Notes under the pieces: model-generated
Seen by the model: only the letters and a program-made list of their open reading frames with translations
The model's database searches: none
What the model was told of the DNA's origin: nothing
Shown: positions 1-9,272 of the stretch, one piece after another
Layout of the letters: each line of letters begins with the position of its first letter
How positions within the stretch are numbered: the first letter of the stretch is position 1
DNA from: Catellatospora sichuanensis
GTDB taxonomy: Bacteria; Actinomycetota; Actinomycetes; Mycobacteriales; Micromonosporaceae
Reading direction: 5' to 3'
DNA: 64,000 bases
Assembly (NCBI RefSeq): GCF_007483665.1
Contig: NZ_ML660184.1
Span: forward strand, 38,922-102,921
Translations under genes and position numbers: made by a program

Positions 1-2
1 GC

Positions 3-101
3 GGCGTCCTCACCGACCCGGACTGGGCCGCCGGCCTCACCCCGCTCGTGGTGGGCGTGCTGCTCCCGGTGGCGCTGTGGGTCACGGCCCCGCCGGACTG
101 A
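3..101 (+). CDS. C-terminal end of a membrane protein (partial)
   Basis: An open frame enters from the left edge and stops at TGA 99-101. The 32 visible residues include a hydrophobic stretch (LTPLVVGVLLPVALWVTA) that would form one membrane helix, followed by a short APPD tail. It converges on the ABC exporter gene, whose stop lies 7 bases further on. The rest of the gene is outside the window, so no family can be named. Confidence 0.45.
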   Translation, partial: GVLTDPDWAAGLTPLVVGVLLPVALWVTAPPD

Positions 102-107
102 GGCGGC

Positions 108-1874
108 TCAGGCGAGCTGGGCGGACTGCAGGCGGGCGTACGCGCCGCGGCGGTCCAGAAGTTCGTCGTGGGCGCCGATCTCCTCGATGCGGCCGTCGCG
201 CATCACGATGATGCGGTCGGCGTTGCGGATGGTGGAGAGCCGGTGCGCGACGACGAAGACGGTGCGCCCGGTGACCAGGCGCTCCATCGCCTGCTGGATC
301 AGCGCCTCGGAGTGGGTGTCCAGCGCGGAGGTGGCCTCGTCGAGGATCAGCACGCGTGGGTCGCGGATCAGCGCCCGCGCGATCGCCAGGCGCTGACGCT
401 GGCCGCCGGACAGGCGTGCGCCGCGCTCCCCCACCACCGTGTCCAGGCCGTCGGTGAGCTGGTCGACGAAGTCCAGCGCGTTCGCGTCGGCCAGCGCCCG
501 GCGCACCCGGTCCAGGGGCACGTCGGTCATGCCGTACGTGACGTTCTCGAAGATGCTGCCCTCGAACAGGATCGGCTCCTGCGGCACCACCGATACGAAC
601 CGCCGGAAGGTGCGCAGGTCCAGGGTCTCCATGTCCCGGCCGTCGAGCAGGATGCGGCCCGAGGTGGGCCGCAGGAAGCCGATGACCAGGTTCAGGATGG
701 TGGACTTGCCCGCGCCGGACGGGCCGACCAGCGCGATGCGCTCGCCCGCCGCGACGTCGAGGTCGAAGTCGCGGACCGCACTGCCTGCCGCGCCGTCGTA
801 CGCGAACCCGACGCCCTCGAACCGCACCGCGCCGCGTACCTCGTCGACCTGCTGCTTGCCCGCGTTGACCTCCAGGTCGGGTGCCTGCAGCAGCTCGCCC
901 GCCGAGCGCACCGACTCCAGCCCCTTGACGAAGATCGGCCCAAGGCTCATCAGCGTCATCACCGAGCCGGTCAGCGTGGTGAAGTACGCGCTGAGCATCA
1001 CCACGTCGCCCTCGGTGATCGGCACCCAGCCGTGGTACGCGACCAGCGCCGAGCCGGCCAGGCAGGCCACGCTCAGCACCTGCATCTGAGTCCAGGCCAG
1101 CGCGCCGAAGCGGCCGTTGAGCAGGTCCAGGCGCAGGCCCGCGCGCAGTACCCGGTCCAGCGAGCCGTCGACCCGGCGCAGCGCGTCGCGCTCCAGGCCG
1201 TGCGCCCGGGTGATCGGGATCAGCGTGGTCATCTCGGCGACCCGCGACGACAGGCGCTCGACCTCGCGGCGGAACGACTCGTTGTCGGTGCGCATCCGGT
1301 TGCGCAGCTTCATCACCAGGAACGCCGCGCAGGGCACCAGCACCAGGAAGACCGGCAGGAACAGCGGGACCCGCAGCGCGATCACGACCGCACCGCCGAG
1401 CAGCATCATCAGCGCGCCCACGCCGACGTCGCCGGCCTGCTGCACCATCTGCTCGATCGCCTCGACGTCGCGGATCACCTTCGACTGCAGCACCGCGGCG
1501 CTGGAGCGGGAGTGGTAGCCGATGGACAGCTCCTGCATGCGGCGGCACAGGGCCGAGCGCAGGCGGGTGCCCATCCGGCGTACGGAGCCGCTGTGGTTGC
1601 GTACGAACAGGACGTGGAACGGGTAGTTGAGGCTCAGGCAGGCGACCATCAGGCCTGCGTTCCACCACAGCTGCTCGATGGGCTTGTGCCGCACCACCAC
1701 GTCGATCACGTTCGCGGTGACCAGGGGCAGCAGCCAGGTCGGGCTGTGCTTCACGGCGAACGCCAGCACCCCGAGCAGCAGCCGCCAGCGGTCCTCGCGC
1801 AGCAGGTAGGCGACGGTGCGTACCGGATGTTCGCCGCGGTAGCGGTGGTCAAGGGGGTGCTGGGCCAGCGCCAT
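108..1874 (-). CDS. ABC transporter, fused permease and ATPase (MsbA/exporter type)
   Basis: Half-size exporter of about 588 residues: an N-terminal six-helix membrane domain, then a nucleotide-binding domain. The ATPase shows Walker A GPSGAGKST, the signature LSGGQRQRLAIARAL, Walker B VLILDEATSALD and the H-loop VAHRLSTIRNAD. Such proteins act as homo- or heterodimers at the membrane and export lipids, drugs or peptides. No partner half-transporter is adjacent, so it may be a homodimer. I place the start at ATG 1874 because GAGGCAGG lies upstream; an in-frame GTG at 1925 would add 17 residues that look non-domain. Substrate unknown. Confidence 0.88.
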   Translation of the reverse strand: MALAQHPLDHRYRGEHPVRTVAYLLREDRWRLLLGVLAFAVKHSPTWLLPLVTANVIDVVVRHKPIEQLWWNAGLMVACLSLNYPFHVLFVRNHSGSVRRMGTRLRSALCRRMQELSIGYHSRSSAAVLQSKVIRDVEAIEQMVQQAGDVGVGALMMLLGGAVVIALRVPLFLPVFLVLVPCAAFLVMKLRNRMRTDNESFRREVERLSSRVAEMTTLIPITRAHGLERDALRRVDGSLDRVLRAGLRLDLLNGRFGALAWTQMQVLSVACLAGSALVAYHGWVPITEGDVVMLSAYFTTLTGSVMTLMSLGPIFVKGLESVRSAGELLQAPDLEVNAGKQQVDEVRGAVRFEGVGFAYDGAAGSAVRDFDLDVAAGERIALVGPSGAGKSTILNLVIGFLRPTSGRILLDGRDMETLDLRTFRRFVSVVPQEPILFEGSIFENVTYGMTDVPLDRVRRALADANALDFVDQLTDGLDTVVGERGARLSGGQRQRLAIARALIRDPRVLILDEATSALDTHSEALIQQAMERLVTGRTVFVVAHRLSTIRNADRIIVMRDGRIEEIGAHDELLDRRGAYARLQSAQLA

Positions 1875-2039
1875 GTCGTTACCTGCCTCGCCGGGCGGCC
1901 CGCGTGCGAAGGGGTCCGTCGGCACGGCGCGCAGCCCTTCGCCTTCGAAGTCCGGATCGAGCCTAGGCGAGACCGCCCCGCTGGGCCAAGACGACCCGCG
2001 TCACGCCGCCGCGTTCTCCCTGCTCCCCTGGCTTGGCCC

Positions 2040-2092
2040 GTTAAGAAGGGCACCTTCTATAACGCGGAGCGTTAAGAAGGTGCCCTTCCTTG
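2040..2092 (-). repeat. Family 1 inverted repeat, copy a (terminator-like)
   Basis: Two arms built on GAAGGGCACCTTC and GAAGGTGCCCTTC, separated by about 14 bases (TATAACGCGGAGCG region), pair almost completely. Each arm is also a small hairpin by itself (GAAGG, 3 bases, CCTTC). It starts 3 bases after the bcp stop codon and reads in the gene's direction. Closely related copies occur at 6087, 27569 and 42281, with a rearranged one at 4804. Confidence 0.8.
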
Positions 2093-2095
2093 CAC

Positions 2096-2563
2096 TCAGG
2101 CGAGGGTCTGGACTACGGCGAGGGCGCCGGAGACGTGTTTGCCGATGTTGGCCTGGGACGAGAAGACGTGGCGGACCACGCCCTCGCGGTCGATGACGTA
2201 GGTGACCCGGCCGGGCAGGAGGCCGAAGGTGGCGGGCACGTCGTAGGCCTTGCGGACCTCGCCGCCCGCGTCGGCCAGCAGCAGGAACGGGAGCTTGTAA
2301 CGCTGGGCGAAGCCCTCGTGGGACTCGACGGAGTCGGAGCTGACGCCGATGACCTGGGCGCCGGCCTCGGTGAAGACCTCGTAGCTGTCCCGGAAGGAGC
2401 AGGCCTCCGCGGTGCAGCCGGTCGTGTTGTCCTTGGGGTAGAAGTACAGGACCACCGTCTGCTTGCCCCGGAAGTCGCTGAGCCGAACCGTGTCGCCGCC
2501 CTGCGAGGGCAGCTCGAAGTCGGGCGCCACCTCGCCCACCTGCGGACCGCGTACCTTCGCCAT
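2096..2563 (-). CDS. bcp: Thioredoxin-dependent peroxiredoxin, Bcp/PrxQ type
   Basis: Reduces hydrogen peroxide and organic hydroperoxides with thioredoxin as electron donor, in the cytoplasm. The fold signature [11 protein letters not shown] is near the N terminus. The active site is [11 protein letters not shown]: the first Cys is the peroxidatic residue and the second, five residues on, is the resolving Cys typical of the atypical 2-Cys Bcp class. At 155 residues it is the usual family length. The start is ATG 2563, with GGAGG five bases upstream; a GTG at 2581 would add six residues that overlap this binding site. It stands alone, followed by a family 1 hairpin. Confidence 0.93.
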   Translation of the reverse strand: MAKVRGPQVGEVAPDFELPSQGGDTVRLSDFRGKQTVVLYFYPKDNTTGCTAEACSFRDSYEVFTEAGAQVIGVSSDSVESHEGFAQRYKLPFLLLADAGGEVRKAYDVPATFGLLPGRVTYVIDREGVVRHVFSSQANIGKHVSGALAVVQTLA

Positions 2564-2664
2564 GCCTGCCTCCACTGTCACCGGATCATCCGCCGTCGGA
2601 CCCGAATCGTATTCGTGTCCGTTCGGCCGAACGCACTCCCGGTGCCGGTTGTTCCGCCGACCCG

Positions 2665-3030
2665 TCAGCGCCGCTTGGCGTAGTCGCTGATCTCGCCGAA
2701 GTCGACGAAGACGACGGGCTCGTCACCGACCACCTCGGCCTCGTGGCCGGGCTTGATGGCGACCATGTCGCCCGCGGTGAAGTCCTGGGTGGTGCCGTCG
2801 TCGTCCATGGTGATGCGCATGGTGCCGGACACGCAGTAGCCGAGGTGGGAGGTCTGGCAGGTGGCCGTGCCGACGATCGGCCCGACGTTGACCGACCAGC
2901 GCCAGCCCGGCTCGAACCGCGCCCGGCCGACCGCCTTCCCGGCGACCTGGACCAGATCCATCCGGCCAAGGCCCTCGAACTGCCGGGACTCGTCGGGCCG
3001 GTCGAAGTTCTTGAGTTCCATGCCGCTCAT
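2665..3030 (-). CDS. Small cupin-domain protein
   Basis: A 121-residue single cupin barrel. The core [18 protein letters not shown] and the second motif [25 protein letters not shown] are visible. Proteins of this size are often metal-binding or ligand-binding cupins of unknown substrate. The start is ATG 3030, preceded by GAGGGAGG at 8 bases; a second in-frame ATG lies three codons later. The same frame stays open far upstream, but that part reads antisense through the cellulase gene and is not coding. The metal ligands are reduced (one clear His in the first motif), so metal binding is uncertain. Confidence 0.82.
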   Translation of the reverse strand: MSGMELKNFDRPDESRQFEGLGRMDLVQVAGKAVGRARFEPGWRWSVNVGPIVGTATCQTSHLGYCVSGTMRITMDDDGTTQDFTAGDMVAIKPGHEAEVVGDEPVVFVDFGEISDYAKRR

Positions 3031-3142
3031 GGCAGCCGCCTCCCTCAGCGAGCGAGCGCACGGGTGTACGCCCGAAAGGCCCTTTATCGACCTTAAGCCC
3101 GGGGGCACGCGGTGCGCAGGCAATGGCTCGACGCCGCGACGG

Positions 3143-3175
3143 CGAAGGGCCGGCGCGTCGCGCGCCGGCCCTTCG
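3143..3175. terminator. Hairpin terminator after the cellulase gene
   Basis: Perfect 15-bp arms (CGAAGGGCCGGCGCG and its complement) with a 3-base loop, 8 bases beyond the cellulase stop. No U-tract follows, which is usual for actinomycete terminators. Confidence 0.8.
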
Positions 3176-3182
3176 TCCCTGC

Positions 3183-4640
3183 TCAGCTGCAGGTGATGTT
3201 GTTCAGCTTGAAGGCGGTCGGGTTGGTGTTGGTCCCGCTGTACGACGCCTGGAAGCCGAAGCTCGCCGTCCCGTTCGTGGGGATGCTGCCGTTGTGCGCG
3301 ACGTTGCGGGCCGTGATGTTCGCCCCGCTGGCCGTGACCGTGGCGTTCCAGGCGTTGGTGACCGCCTGGTTGCCGGCATAGGTCCAGGTCAGCGTCCATG
3401 AACTGAGGGCCGGGCCGCGGTTGGTGATGACCACCGAGGCGACAAAGCCGTTGCCCCACTGGCTGTCCACCCGGTAGCTCACCGAGCAGGAACCGGTGCC
3501 CTGGCTGGCCGACGGCGACGGCGACACGGAGGGCGACGGCGGGGCAGACGGCGAGACCGACGGGGACGGGGTGGCCGAGCGCGACGGGGACACCGACGGC
3601 GACGGGACCGTGGACGGGCTCGGCGGCGGGCTGGTCACGATGCCGTTCTGCGCCAGCGAGTACGCCAGATCGGGCACGAACTGCCCTGCGGCCGCGGCAC
3701 AGCCGTCCGCCTCGCCCGGCGGCTTGATCCAGACGAAGGCGTCCACGGTCGACTCGTTGGTGCTGGTCGTCGGCGCCTGCCCGGTGCCCCGGCCGGCCGG
3801 GTCGCACCACTCGCTGCCCAGCGCGCCCTTGCCGTTGCGGGCGGTGTCGATGACCTGGTGCAGGTTGCCGTTGCCCAGGGCGTTCAGCACGTTGCGGCCG
3901 AAGTTGACCTCGTCGGCGGTCCAGCGGAAGTTGGACGCGTTCGAGTAGAACCCGGCCGCGTTGGCCACGCCCGCCGCCTGCAGCCGCGAGGCGGTGTCGG
4001 CGGCGCTGTTCCAGGCCGAGTGGCCCGCGTCGAGGTACACCTTCACGCTCGGGTTGACCTGCTTGAACTTCGTCACCGCGTAGCTCAGCGCGGAGTTGCG
4101 GTCGGCCTTCTCGGTCGACGACAGGCAGGTCTGCAGGGCCAGCGAGTCCGGCTCCAGGATGATCACAGCGGTACGCGTGCCGAGGCCCGCGGCGAAGCTG
4201 TCGACCCAGGTCCGGTACGCGCTGATGGTCGGCGCGCCGCCCGCGCTCGCCCCGCCGCAGTCGCGGTTGGGCAGCATGTACGGCACCAGCACCGGGATCT
4301 GGTTCACGCTGTTCGCGGCGTTCACGTACGACGTGACCTGGGACTGGATCGTGCTCTGGTTGTACGACGCGAACCAGCGCGCCTGCGGCTGGCTGCCGAT
4401 GCGCTGGCTGATCAGCGACGCTCGGGAGTCGTTCGGGTTGGCCGCGAGCCACTGGTTCACGGCGGACGTGGGATCGCGGTAGAAGCTGCCGGTCAGTGTG
4501 CCGGCCGAGGCTTCGGTGGTGGCCAGCAGCACGCCGGCCAGGGCGGTGGCGGCGGTCATCGCGGCGGCCGCGCCGAGCGCGACCAGGCGGCGGTCGCGGT
4601 GGCGGCGATGGCGCGGCGATGACGTGAGATCGGGGGTCAA
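3183..4640 (-). CDS. Secreted GH6 cellulase with C-terminal CBM2
   Basis: A 485-residue exported enzyme that hydrolyses beta-1,4-glucan with inversion. A basic N terminus and hydrophobic segment ending near ASAG form a Sec signal (residues 1-46). The GH6 domain (about 47-345) shows PNRDCGG, ILEPDSLAL with the acid Asp, YLDAGHSAW, NFRWTADEVNFG, WCDPAGRGTG and IKPPGEADG. A Pro/Ser linker (about 348-385) leads to a CBM2 cellulose-binding domain with paired terminal cysteines (GSCSVSY to NNITCS). The motif set resembles actinomycete endoglucanases. The start is TTG 4640, chosen because AGGAG stands five bases upstream. No CebR-like operator was seen in its promoter. Confidence 0.93.
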   Translation of the reverse strand: MTPDLTSSPRHRRHRDRRLVALGAAAAMTAATALAGVLLATTEASAGTLTGSFYRDPTSAVNQWLAANPNDSRASLISQRIGSQPQARWFASYNQSTIQSQVTSYVNAANSVNQIPVLVPYMLPNRDCGGASAGGAPTISAYRTWVDSFAAGLGTRTAVIILEPDSLALQTCLSSTEKADRNSALSYAVTKFKQVNPSVKVYLDAGHSAWNSAADTASRLQAAGVANAAGFYSNASNFRWTADEVNFGRNVLNALGNGNLHQVIDTARNGKGALGSEWCDPAGRGTGQAPTTSTNESTVDAFVWIKPPGEADGCAAAAGQFVPDLAYSLAQNGIVTSPPPSPSTVPSPSVSPSRSATPSPSVSPSAPPSPSVSPSPSASQGTGSCSVSYRVDSQWGNGFVASVVITNRGPALSSWTLTWTYAGNQAVTNAWNATVTASGANITARNVAHNGSIPTNGTASFGFQASYSGTNTNPTAFKLNNITCS

Positions 4641-4803
4641 CGCGTCTCCTAGGGACGTCTGTGCATGGTCGACGTGCAGGTATCTGCCCGGACCCGGCTA
4701 CGACAGACGTCACGGCCTGCGCTACCCGTGCGACCGAATGGTTCTGCCCTTCGCACGGCAACGCCTCAACTCCGCCCCCATCATCACCCGCCCCCGCGAG
4801 GAA

Positions 4804-4857
4804 AGGAAGGGCACCTTCACATCGCTATATGTAGAGGAAGGGCACCTTCTTAACGCT
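4804..4857 (-). repeat. Family 1 repeat, rearranged copy e
   Basis: Two copies of GGAAGGGCACCTTC (4805-4818 and 4836-4849) in the same orientation, not inverted, separated by a spacer containing the small palindrome ACATCGCTATATGT. Each unit can still fold as GAAGG/CCTTC. It lies 36 bases after the AEC permease stop, so it may end that transcript. Confidence 0.7.
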
Positions 4858-4892
4858 GGACCGGCCGTGAGCAGGGGCGGAGCGGGTCAGCG

Positions 4893-5942
4893 TCAGGAGG
4901 CGGGGCCGAGCAGCCAGAGGATCAGCGTGAGGGTGCCCATCGACAGCAGGCTGGAGAACAGGATCGCGTCCCGGCTCAGCGCGGTCGAGGCACGGAACTC
5001 CGTCGCGTACACGAAGGTGTTCTGCGCCGTCGGCAGGCCCGCGACCAGCGTGACCGCCAGCAGCGCCGCGCCGTCGAGATCGAGCAGATAGCGCCCGATG
5101 AGGTAGGCCGCCACCGGCTGCGCGACCACCTTGAGCAGCACCGCCACGGTCACCTCCCGCCCCGGCAGCCGCCACGACGACGCGTCGGTCTGGTGCAGCG
5201 ACATGCCCAGCGCGAACAGCGCCGCCGGCACCGCCGCGCCGCCCAGCAGCTCCAGCGGCCGCAGCAGCCACTCCGGCGGCAGCCACCCGGCCGCGCTCGC
5301 GATCACCCCGGCCATCGACCCCAGGATCACGGGGGTACGCAGCGGCAGCATCGCCAGCCGCCGCCAGCGCGAAGACACGACCGTTCCCGATCGGCTCTCG
5401 GACCGGCCGGCCTCGCTCGCGCCGACCGCCGCGCCGCTCCCAGCCGCGTCGGCCGTCCCGGCCTGGGCGACGCTGGTCTCGGCGGCGAGCAGTTCCACGT
5501 CGGCGCGGTGCGCGGACGCGTCCAGCCGGCCGACGATCAGCGGGGTCAGCAGCATGGTCTGAAAGACCAGCACCGCCATGATCAGAGAGACGTCGTCGAG
5601 CACGTACACCGCGACCGGCACGCCGAGGTTGCCCGCGTTGAGGTAGGCCGACGCCATCGCCGCGATGACCCGGTCGCCGTCGCGGCCGGGCATCAGGCGG
5701 CGCGCGACGAAGTACACCGACAGCCCGATCAGCAGCGTGCTGGCCGCGATCGCGGCGAGCGGACGCAGCGGCAGGTCCCCGAGCGGCACCTTGACCAGCG
5801 AGGTGAACAGCACGCACGGGATCGCGATGACGAAGGTGAAGTTCGCCAGCGCCTGCTGGGTGGCCCGGGTCAGCACCCCGAACCGCATGGTGCCCCAGCC
5901 CAGGGCGGTGATCATCCAGATCGGAGCGAAGGCGGCGAACAC
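4893..5942 (-). CDS. AEC family permease (auxin efflux carrier superfamily)
   Basis: An integral membrane protein of 349 residues with two blocks of about five helices. Conserved features are the N-terminal FAPIWMITALGWG, the glycine/asparagine motif YLNAGNLGVPVA in the first half and AGLPTAQNTFVYA in the second half, both typical of AEC carriers. Bacterial members carry malate, malonate or other organic acids; the substrate here is not deducible. The central loop (about residues 150-195) is longer than usual and rich in Ala, Ser and Glu. The GTG start at 5942 has only a distant GAGG upstream, so the first few residues are uncertain. Confidence 0.86.
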   Translation of the reverse strand: MFAAFAPIWMITALGWGTMRFGVLTRATQQALANFTFVIAIPCVLFTSLVKVPLGDLPLRPLAAIAASTLLIGLSVYFVARRLMPGRDGDRVIAAMASAYLNAGNLGVPVAVYVLDDVSLIMAVLVFQTMLLTPLIVGRLDASAHRADVELLAAETSVAQAGTADAAGSGAAVGASEAGRSESRSGTVVSSRWRRLAMLPLRTPVILGSMAGVIASAAGWLPPEWLLRPLELLGGAAVPAALFALGMSLHQTDASSWRLPGREVTVAVLLKVVAQPVAAYLIGRYLLDLDGAALLAVTLVAGLPTAQNTFVYATEFRASTALSRDAILFSSLLSMGTLTLILWLLGPAS

Positions 5943-6086
5943 CTGGTCACGCTAGTCCTCGACCCGAGGTGGCCACGCAGCCGGGATACCCCTGTGCCCG
6001 ATAGATGGCGGATCCGACCGGTCCGCGGCGGCGACATCCGCAAGCCTCCCCAGCCGTGCCGATCCTCGCTGGTCACACCCCATGGC

Positions 6087-6141
6087 GCGTTAAGAAGGGC
6101 ACCTTCTATAACGCGGAGCGTTAAGAAGGTGCCCTTCCTTG
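6087..6141 (-). repeat. Family 1 inverted repeat, copy b (terminator-like)
   Basis: Essentially identical to copy a over more than 50 bases, including the last bases before the stop codon (both read TTGCACTCA). It begins 3 bases after the stop of the acyl-CoA ligase gene, in the same orientation relative to the gene. Confidence 0.8.
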
Positions 6142-6144
6142 CAC

Positions 6145-7695
6145 TCAGAGCTGGGCGCGGAGGTCCTTGCGGAGGATCTTGCCGGAGGCGCTCTTGGGGA
6201 TGGCGTCGACGAAGGTGACGGCGCGGACGCGCTTGTAGGGGGCGACGCGTTCGGCGACGTAGTCCTTGACGTCCTGGGCGGTGAGGTCGGCGCCGGGGGC
6301 CGCGGCGACGAAGGCGTGCGGGATCTCCTCGCCGTCCGCGTCGTGGCCCGCGACCACGGCCGCGTCGGCGATCTGCGGGTGGCCCAGCAGCACCGCCTCC
6401 AGCTCGGCCGGCGGCACCTGGTAGCCCTTGTACTTGATCAACTCTTTGACCCGGTCGACGATGAACCAGTCGCCCTCGGCGTCGACGAGGCCGACGTCGC
6501 CGGTGTGCAGCCAGCCGTCGGCGTCGACGGTGGCGTCGGTGTCGGCGCGGCGGCCCAGGTAGCCCTGCATCACCTGCGGGCCCTTGATCCAGAGTTCACC
6601 GGGCTCGCCGACACCGAGATCGTCGCCGGTGGCCACGTCCACCACCCGGGCCAGGGTGTTCGGGATCAGCGGGCCGACCGTGCCGGGCTTGACCCGGGTG
6701 TCGCCGTGCGCCTGCGCGTGCGACACCGGCGACAGCTCGGTCATGCCGTAGCCCTGCTGCACCAGGCAGCCCAGCCGGGCCGCGCAGGCCTGGGCCAGGT
6801 CGCCGTCGAGCGGGGCCGCGCCGGAGAACACCACCTGCAGCGCGGACAGGTCGTACTGGTCGACCAGCGGGTGCTTGGCCAGCGCCAGCACGATCGGCGG
6901 CGCGACGAACGCGCGGCTGACCTTCTGGTCCTGCATCGCGGTCAGGAACTCGACCAGGTCGAACCGCGGCAGCACGACCAGCGTGGCGCCCTCGGACAGC
7001 GCCATGTTCATCAGCACGGTCAGGCCGTAGATGTGGAAGAACGGCAGCACCGCCAGCACCCGGTCGGCGGGGTCGTACTTCACCACCTGCTGGGTCTGCG
7101 CGATGTTGGCGACCAGGTTGCGGTGGGTGAGCATGACGCCCTTGGCCACGCCGGTGGTGCCGCTGGAGTAGGGCAGCACGGCCAGCGCGGTCGCCGGGTC
7201 GAGCGTGACGGCGGGCGCGGGCTCGGCCGTGGCCATCAGCTCCTGCACCGAGCGGTATCCCTCGGCGGTGTCGCAGACGAGGATCTCCTGCACCTGCGCG
7301 GCGGCGGCCGCGGCGCGATCCAGGAACGGCGACACGGTGACGAGCAGCTTCGCGCCGGAGTCGCTGAGCTGGGTGGTCAGGTCCTTCTCGGTGGCCAGCG
7401 CGTTGACAGTGGTGACCGTGGCCCCCGCGGCCAGCGCGGCGTGGAACACCACCGGGTAGAGCAGCGTGTTCGGGCTGAACAGGGCCAGCACGTCACCGGG
7501 CCGCAGCCCGGCACCGGCCAGCCCCGCGGCGAGCCGGTCCACCATGTGCGCCAGCTGCGCGTACGTCAGCGTCTGCCCGGTGCGGCCGTCGATCAACGCG
7601 GGATGCTCGCCCCGTGCGGCCGCCGGGCCGATGACGAGCTGGGGGACGGAGACCTCGGGGATCCCGACGTCGGCCAGAGGGCTGGAAAAGGGCAT
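6145..7695 (-). CDS. AMP-binding acyl/aryl-CoA ligase (4-coumarate-CoA ligase-like)
   Basis: Activates a carboxylic acid with ATP to the acyl-AMP and transfers it to CoA. The ANL motifs appear in order: P-loop YSSGTTGVAKGV (residues 176-187), GYGMTE, HTGD, the hinge region VDRVKELIKYKGYQV, and the C-terminal catalytic Lys in PKSASGKILR. At 516 residues it matches the 4CL/medium-chain ligase group. The start ATG 7695 has GAGG five bases upstream. The substrate is not predictable by eye: 4CL-like ligases in actinomycetes act on phenylpropanoids or on fatty acids. It is monocistronic, ended by a family 1 repeat. Confidence 0.88.
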   Translation of the reverse strand: MPFSSPLADVGIPEVSVPQLVIGPAAARGEHPALIDGRTGQTLTYAQLAHMVDRLAAGLAGAGLRPGDVLALFSPNTLLYPVVFHAALAAGATVTTVNALATEKDLTTQLSDSGAKLLVTVSPFLDRAAAAAAQVQEILVCDTAEGYRSVQELMATAEPAPAVTLDPATALAVLPYSSGTTGVAKGVMLTHRNLVANIAQTQQVVKYDPADRVLAVLPFFHIYGLTVLMNMALSEGATLVVLPRFDLVEFLTAMQDQKVSRAFVAPPIVLALAKHPLVDQYDLSALQVVFSGAAPLDGDLAQACAARLGCLVQQGYGMTELSPVSHAQAHGDTRVKPGTVGPLIPNTLARVVDVATGDDLGVGEPGELWIKGPQVMQGYLGRRADTDATVDADGWLHTGDVGLVDAEGDWFIVDRVKELIKYKGYQVPPAELEAVLLGHPQIADAAVVAGHDADGEEIPHAFVAAAPGADLTAQDVKDYVAERVAPYKRVRAVTFVDAIPKSASGKILRKDLRAQL

Positions 7696-7927
7696 CGTCG
7701 CCTCACTCTCGTACGCGGTGCACGTCGAAGTTCCGTCATCATGCGTGCACGTTCACGGTTCGGCAATACCCCGGCAACCTCCGGCGACGATCCGGTCCGG
7801 ACGGCCGCTGCGCGTCGCCAGGGTCGCCGGACCACCCTGCGATACAACTAGGACGAGGCCGTGAGCTGCGCGGTCATTGCGCGCTCGGACGGGCCGACTC
7901 ATGTCGCAAACTTGCGGGGGAACGTAC

Positions 7928-9196
7928 ATGCGACCTATCACGACAGGACTGCGCGCCCTTGGGGTCGTCGCGGTCAGCACCATGATCGCCCTGGCGGCGC
8001 CACACGCCGCCGGAGCGGTGGAGGGCCAGGGCGGCGGCAACCACGGCGGCGGCGGCAGCCACGGCAAGCCGAAGCCCAAGCCCAAGCCGGAGGTGCCCGT
8101 CGCGGGCGTCGAGTCCTGGGGCTACAACGACTCCGGCCAGCTCGGCGACGGCACGCTGATCACCCGGCCGAGCGCCGTCACCGCCCGCGTTCCGGACGAG
8201 GTCCGCGACGTCGAGGGCGGCGGCCGGTTCAGCCTGGCACTGCTGCACAACGGCACCGTGAAGGCATGGGGCGCCAACAGCGACGGCCAGCTCGGCGACG
8301 GCACCACCATCGACCGGCCGGTCCCCGGCTCCGTGCCCGGCGTGACGGGCGTCAAGACGCTCGCGGCCGGCGGGGCGCACAGCCTCGCGCTGCTCAACAA
8401 CGGCACCGTGCTCGCCTGGGGCGACAACGCCCGCGGCCAGCTCGGCAACGGCACCACCGACGACAGCGCCACACCGGTCGCGGTCACCGGGCTGACCGGC
8501 CGGGTCGTCGCCATCGCGGCCGGCTCGCAGTTCAGTCTCGCGCTGCTGGCCGACGGCACGCTGCGGGCCTGGGGCGACAACCGCTCCGGCCAGCTGGGCA
8601 CCGGCGCCGTCAGCCCCGACCCGCAGACCACCCCGGTGGCCGTCACCGGCCTGACCGGCGTCCGGGTCAAGCACGTCGACGCGGGTGACAGCCACGCGCT
8701 GGCCGTGCTCGGCAACGGAACCGTGCGCGGCTGGGGCGAGAACTCGCGCGGTCAGGTCGGCAACGGCGTGGCCGGCCTCACCCCGGTGCCGACCCCGACG
8801 CCGGTGGTCGGCCTCACCGGCGTGAAGATCGTCAACGCGGGCGGCTTCTCCAGCCTCGCGATTCTGGTCAACGGCCGGGTCAAGGGCTGGGGCGCCAACG
8901 GCGACGGTCAGCTCGGCGACGGCACGACGGTGACGCCGCGGCTGAGCCCCGTCGACGCGGTCGGCCTGACCGGCGTCATCGACATCTCCACCGCGGGGTC
9001 CGGCGCGACCCTCGACGGCGGCTTCACCGTCGCCATCACCAACGGCGTCATCAAGGCCTGGGGCGACAACAGCTCCGGGCAGGTCGGCATCGGGTTCACC
9101 GGCTTCGACCCGATCCTCACCCCGGCGCTCGTGGCGACCGGGCTGGACAAGCCGAAGGACGTGTCGACCGGCTACCAATTCGCGCTGGCCACCTGA
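7928..9196 (+). CDS. Secreted RCC1-repeat beta-propeller, paralogue 1
   Basis: A signal peptide (residues 1-30, ending near HAAGA), a Gly/His and Lys/Pro linker, then seven RCC1-type blades, each carrying a W-G-x-N-x-x-G-Q-L/V-G motif, as expected for a closed seven-bladed propeller. RCC1-fold proteins bind proteins or act as scaffolds; bacterial secreted ones have no agreed function. The start ATG 7928 follows GGGGGAA, and the same leader arrangement is found before its paralogue at 11112. Blades differ between the two copies, so this is not a recent exact duplication. The length is 422 residues. Confidence 0.88.
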   Translation: MRPITTGLRALGVVAVSTMIALAAPHAAGAVEGQGGGNHGGGGSHGKPKPKPKPEVPVAGVESWGYNDSGQLGDGTLITRPSAVTARVPDEVRDVEGGGRFSLALLHNGTVKAWGANSDGQLGDGTTIDRPVPGSVPGVTGVKTLAAGGAHSLALLNNGTVLAWGDNARGQLGNGTTDDSATPVAVTGLTGRVVAIAAGSQFSLALLADGTLRAWGDNRSGQLGTGAVSPDPQTTPVAVTGLTGVRVKHVDAGDSHALAVLGNGTVRGWGENSRGQVGNGVAGLTPVPTPTPVVGLTGVKIVNAGGFSSLAILVNGRVKGWGANGDGQLGDGTTVTPRLSPVDAVGLTGVIDISTAGSGATLDGGFTVAITNGVIKAWGDNSSGQVGIGFTGFDPILTPALVATGLDKPKDVSTGYQFALAT

Positions 9197-9210
9197 GCGC
9201 TGCACAGCGA

Positions 9211-9244
9211 GAAGGGGCGGCACGCGTGGTGGTGCCGCCCCTTC
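9211..9244. terminator. Bidirectional hairpin terminator
   Basis: Perfect 13-bp arms (GAAGGGGCGGCAC / GTGCCGCCCCTTC) between the convergent RCC1 and membrane-protein genes, 14 bases after the first stop. Confidence 0.85.
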
Positions 9245-9272
9245 GTCATCCGGTTCTCGACCTGTCCTGTGT

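Noticed and set aside
82..2075. Long open frames on both strands over the ABC exporter gene (528 and 635 residues)
   Set aside because: Arg/Gly/Pro- or His/Gln-rich translations with no domain; they are shadows of the exporter gene in very GC-rich DNA.
3031..4761. N-terminal extension of the cupin gene to nearly 700 residues
   Set aside because: This part is a low-complexity frame antisense-like to the cellulase gene, and a good ribosome site precedes ATG 3030.
4801..4860. CRISPR-like repeats at the direct GGAAGGGCACCTTC pair
   Set aside because: Only two units, a 17-base spacer, and clear relation to the family 1 terminator repeat; no cas genes in the window.
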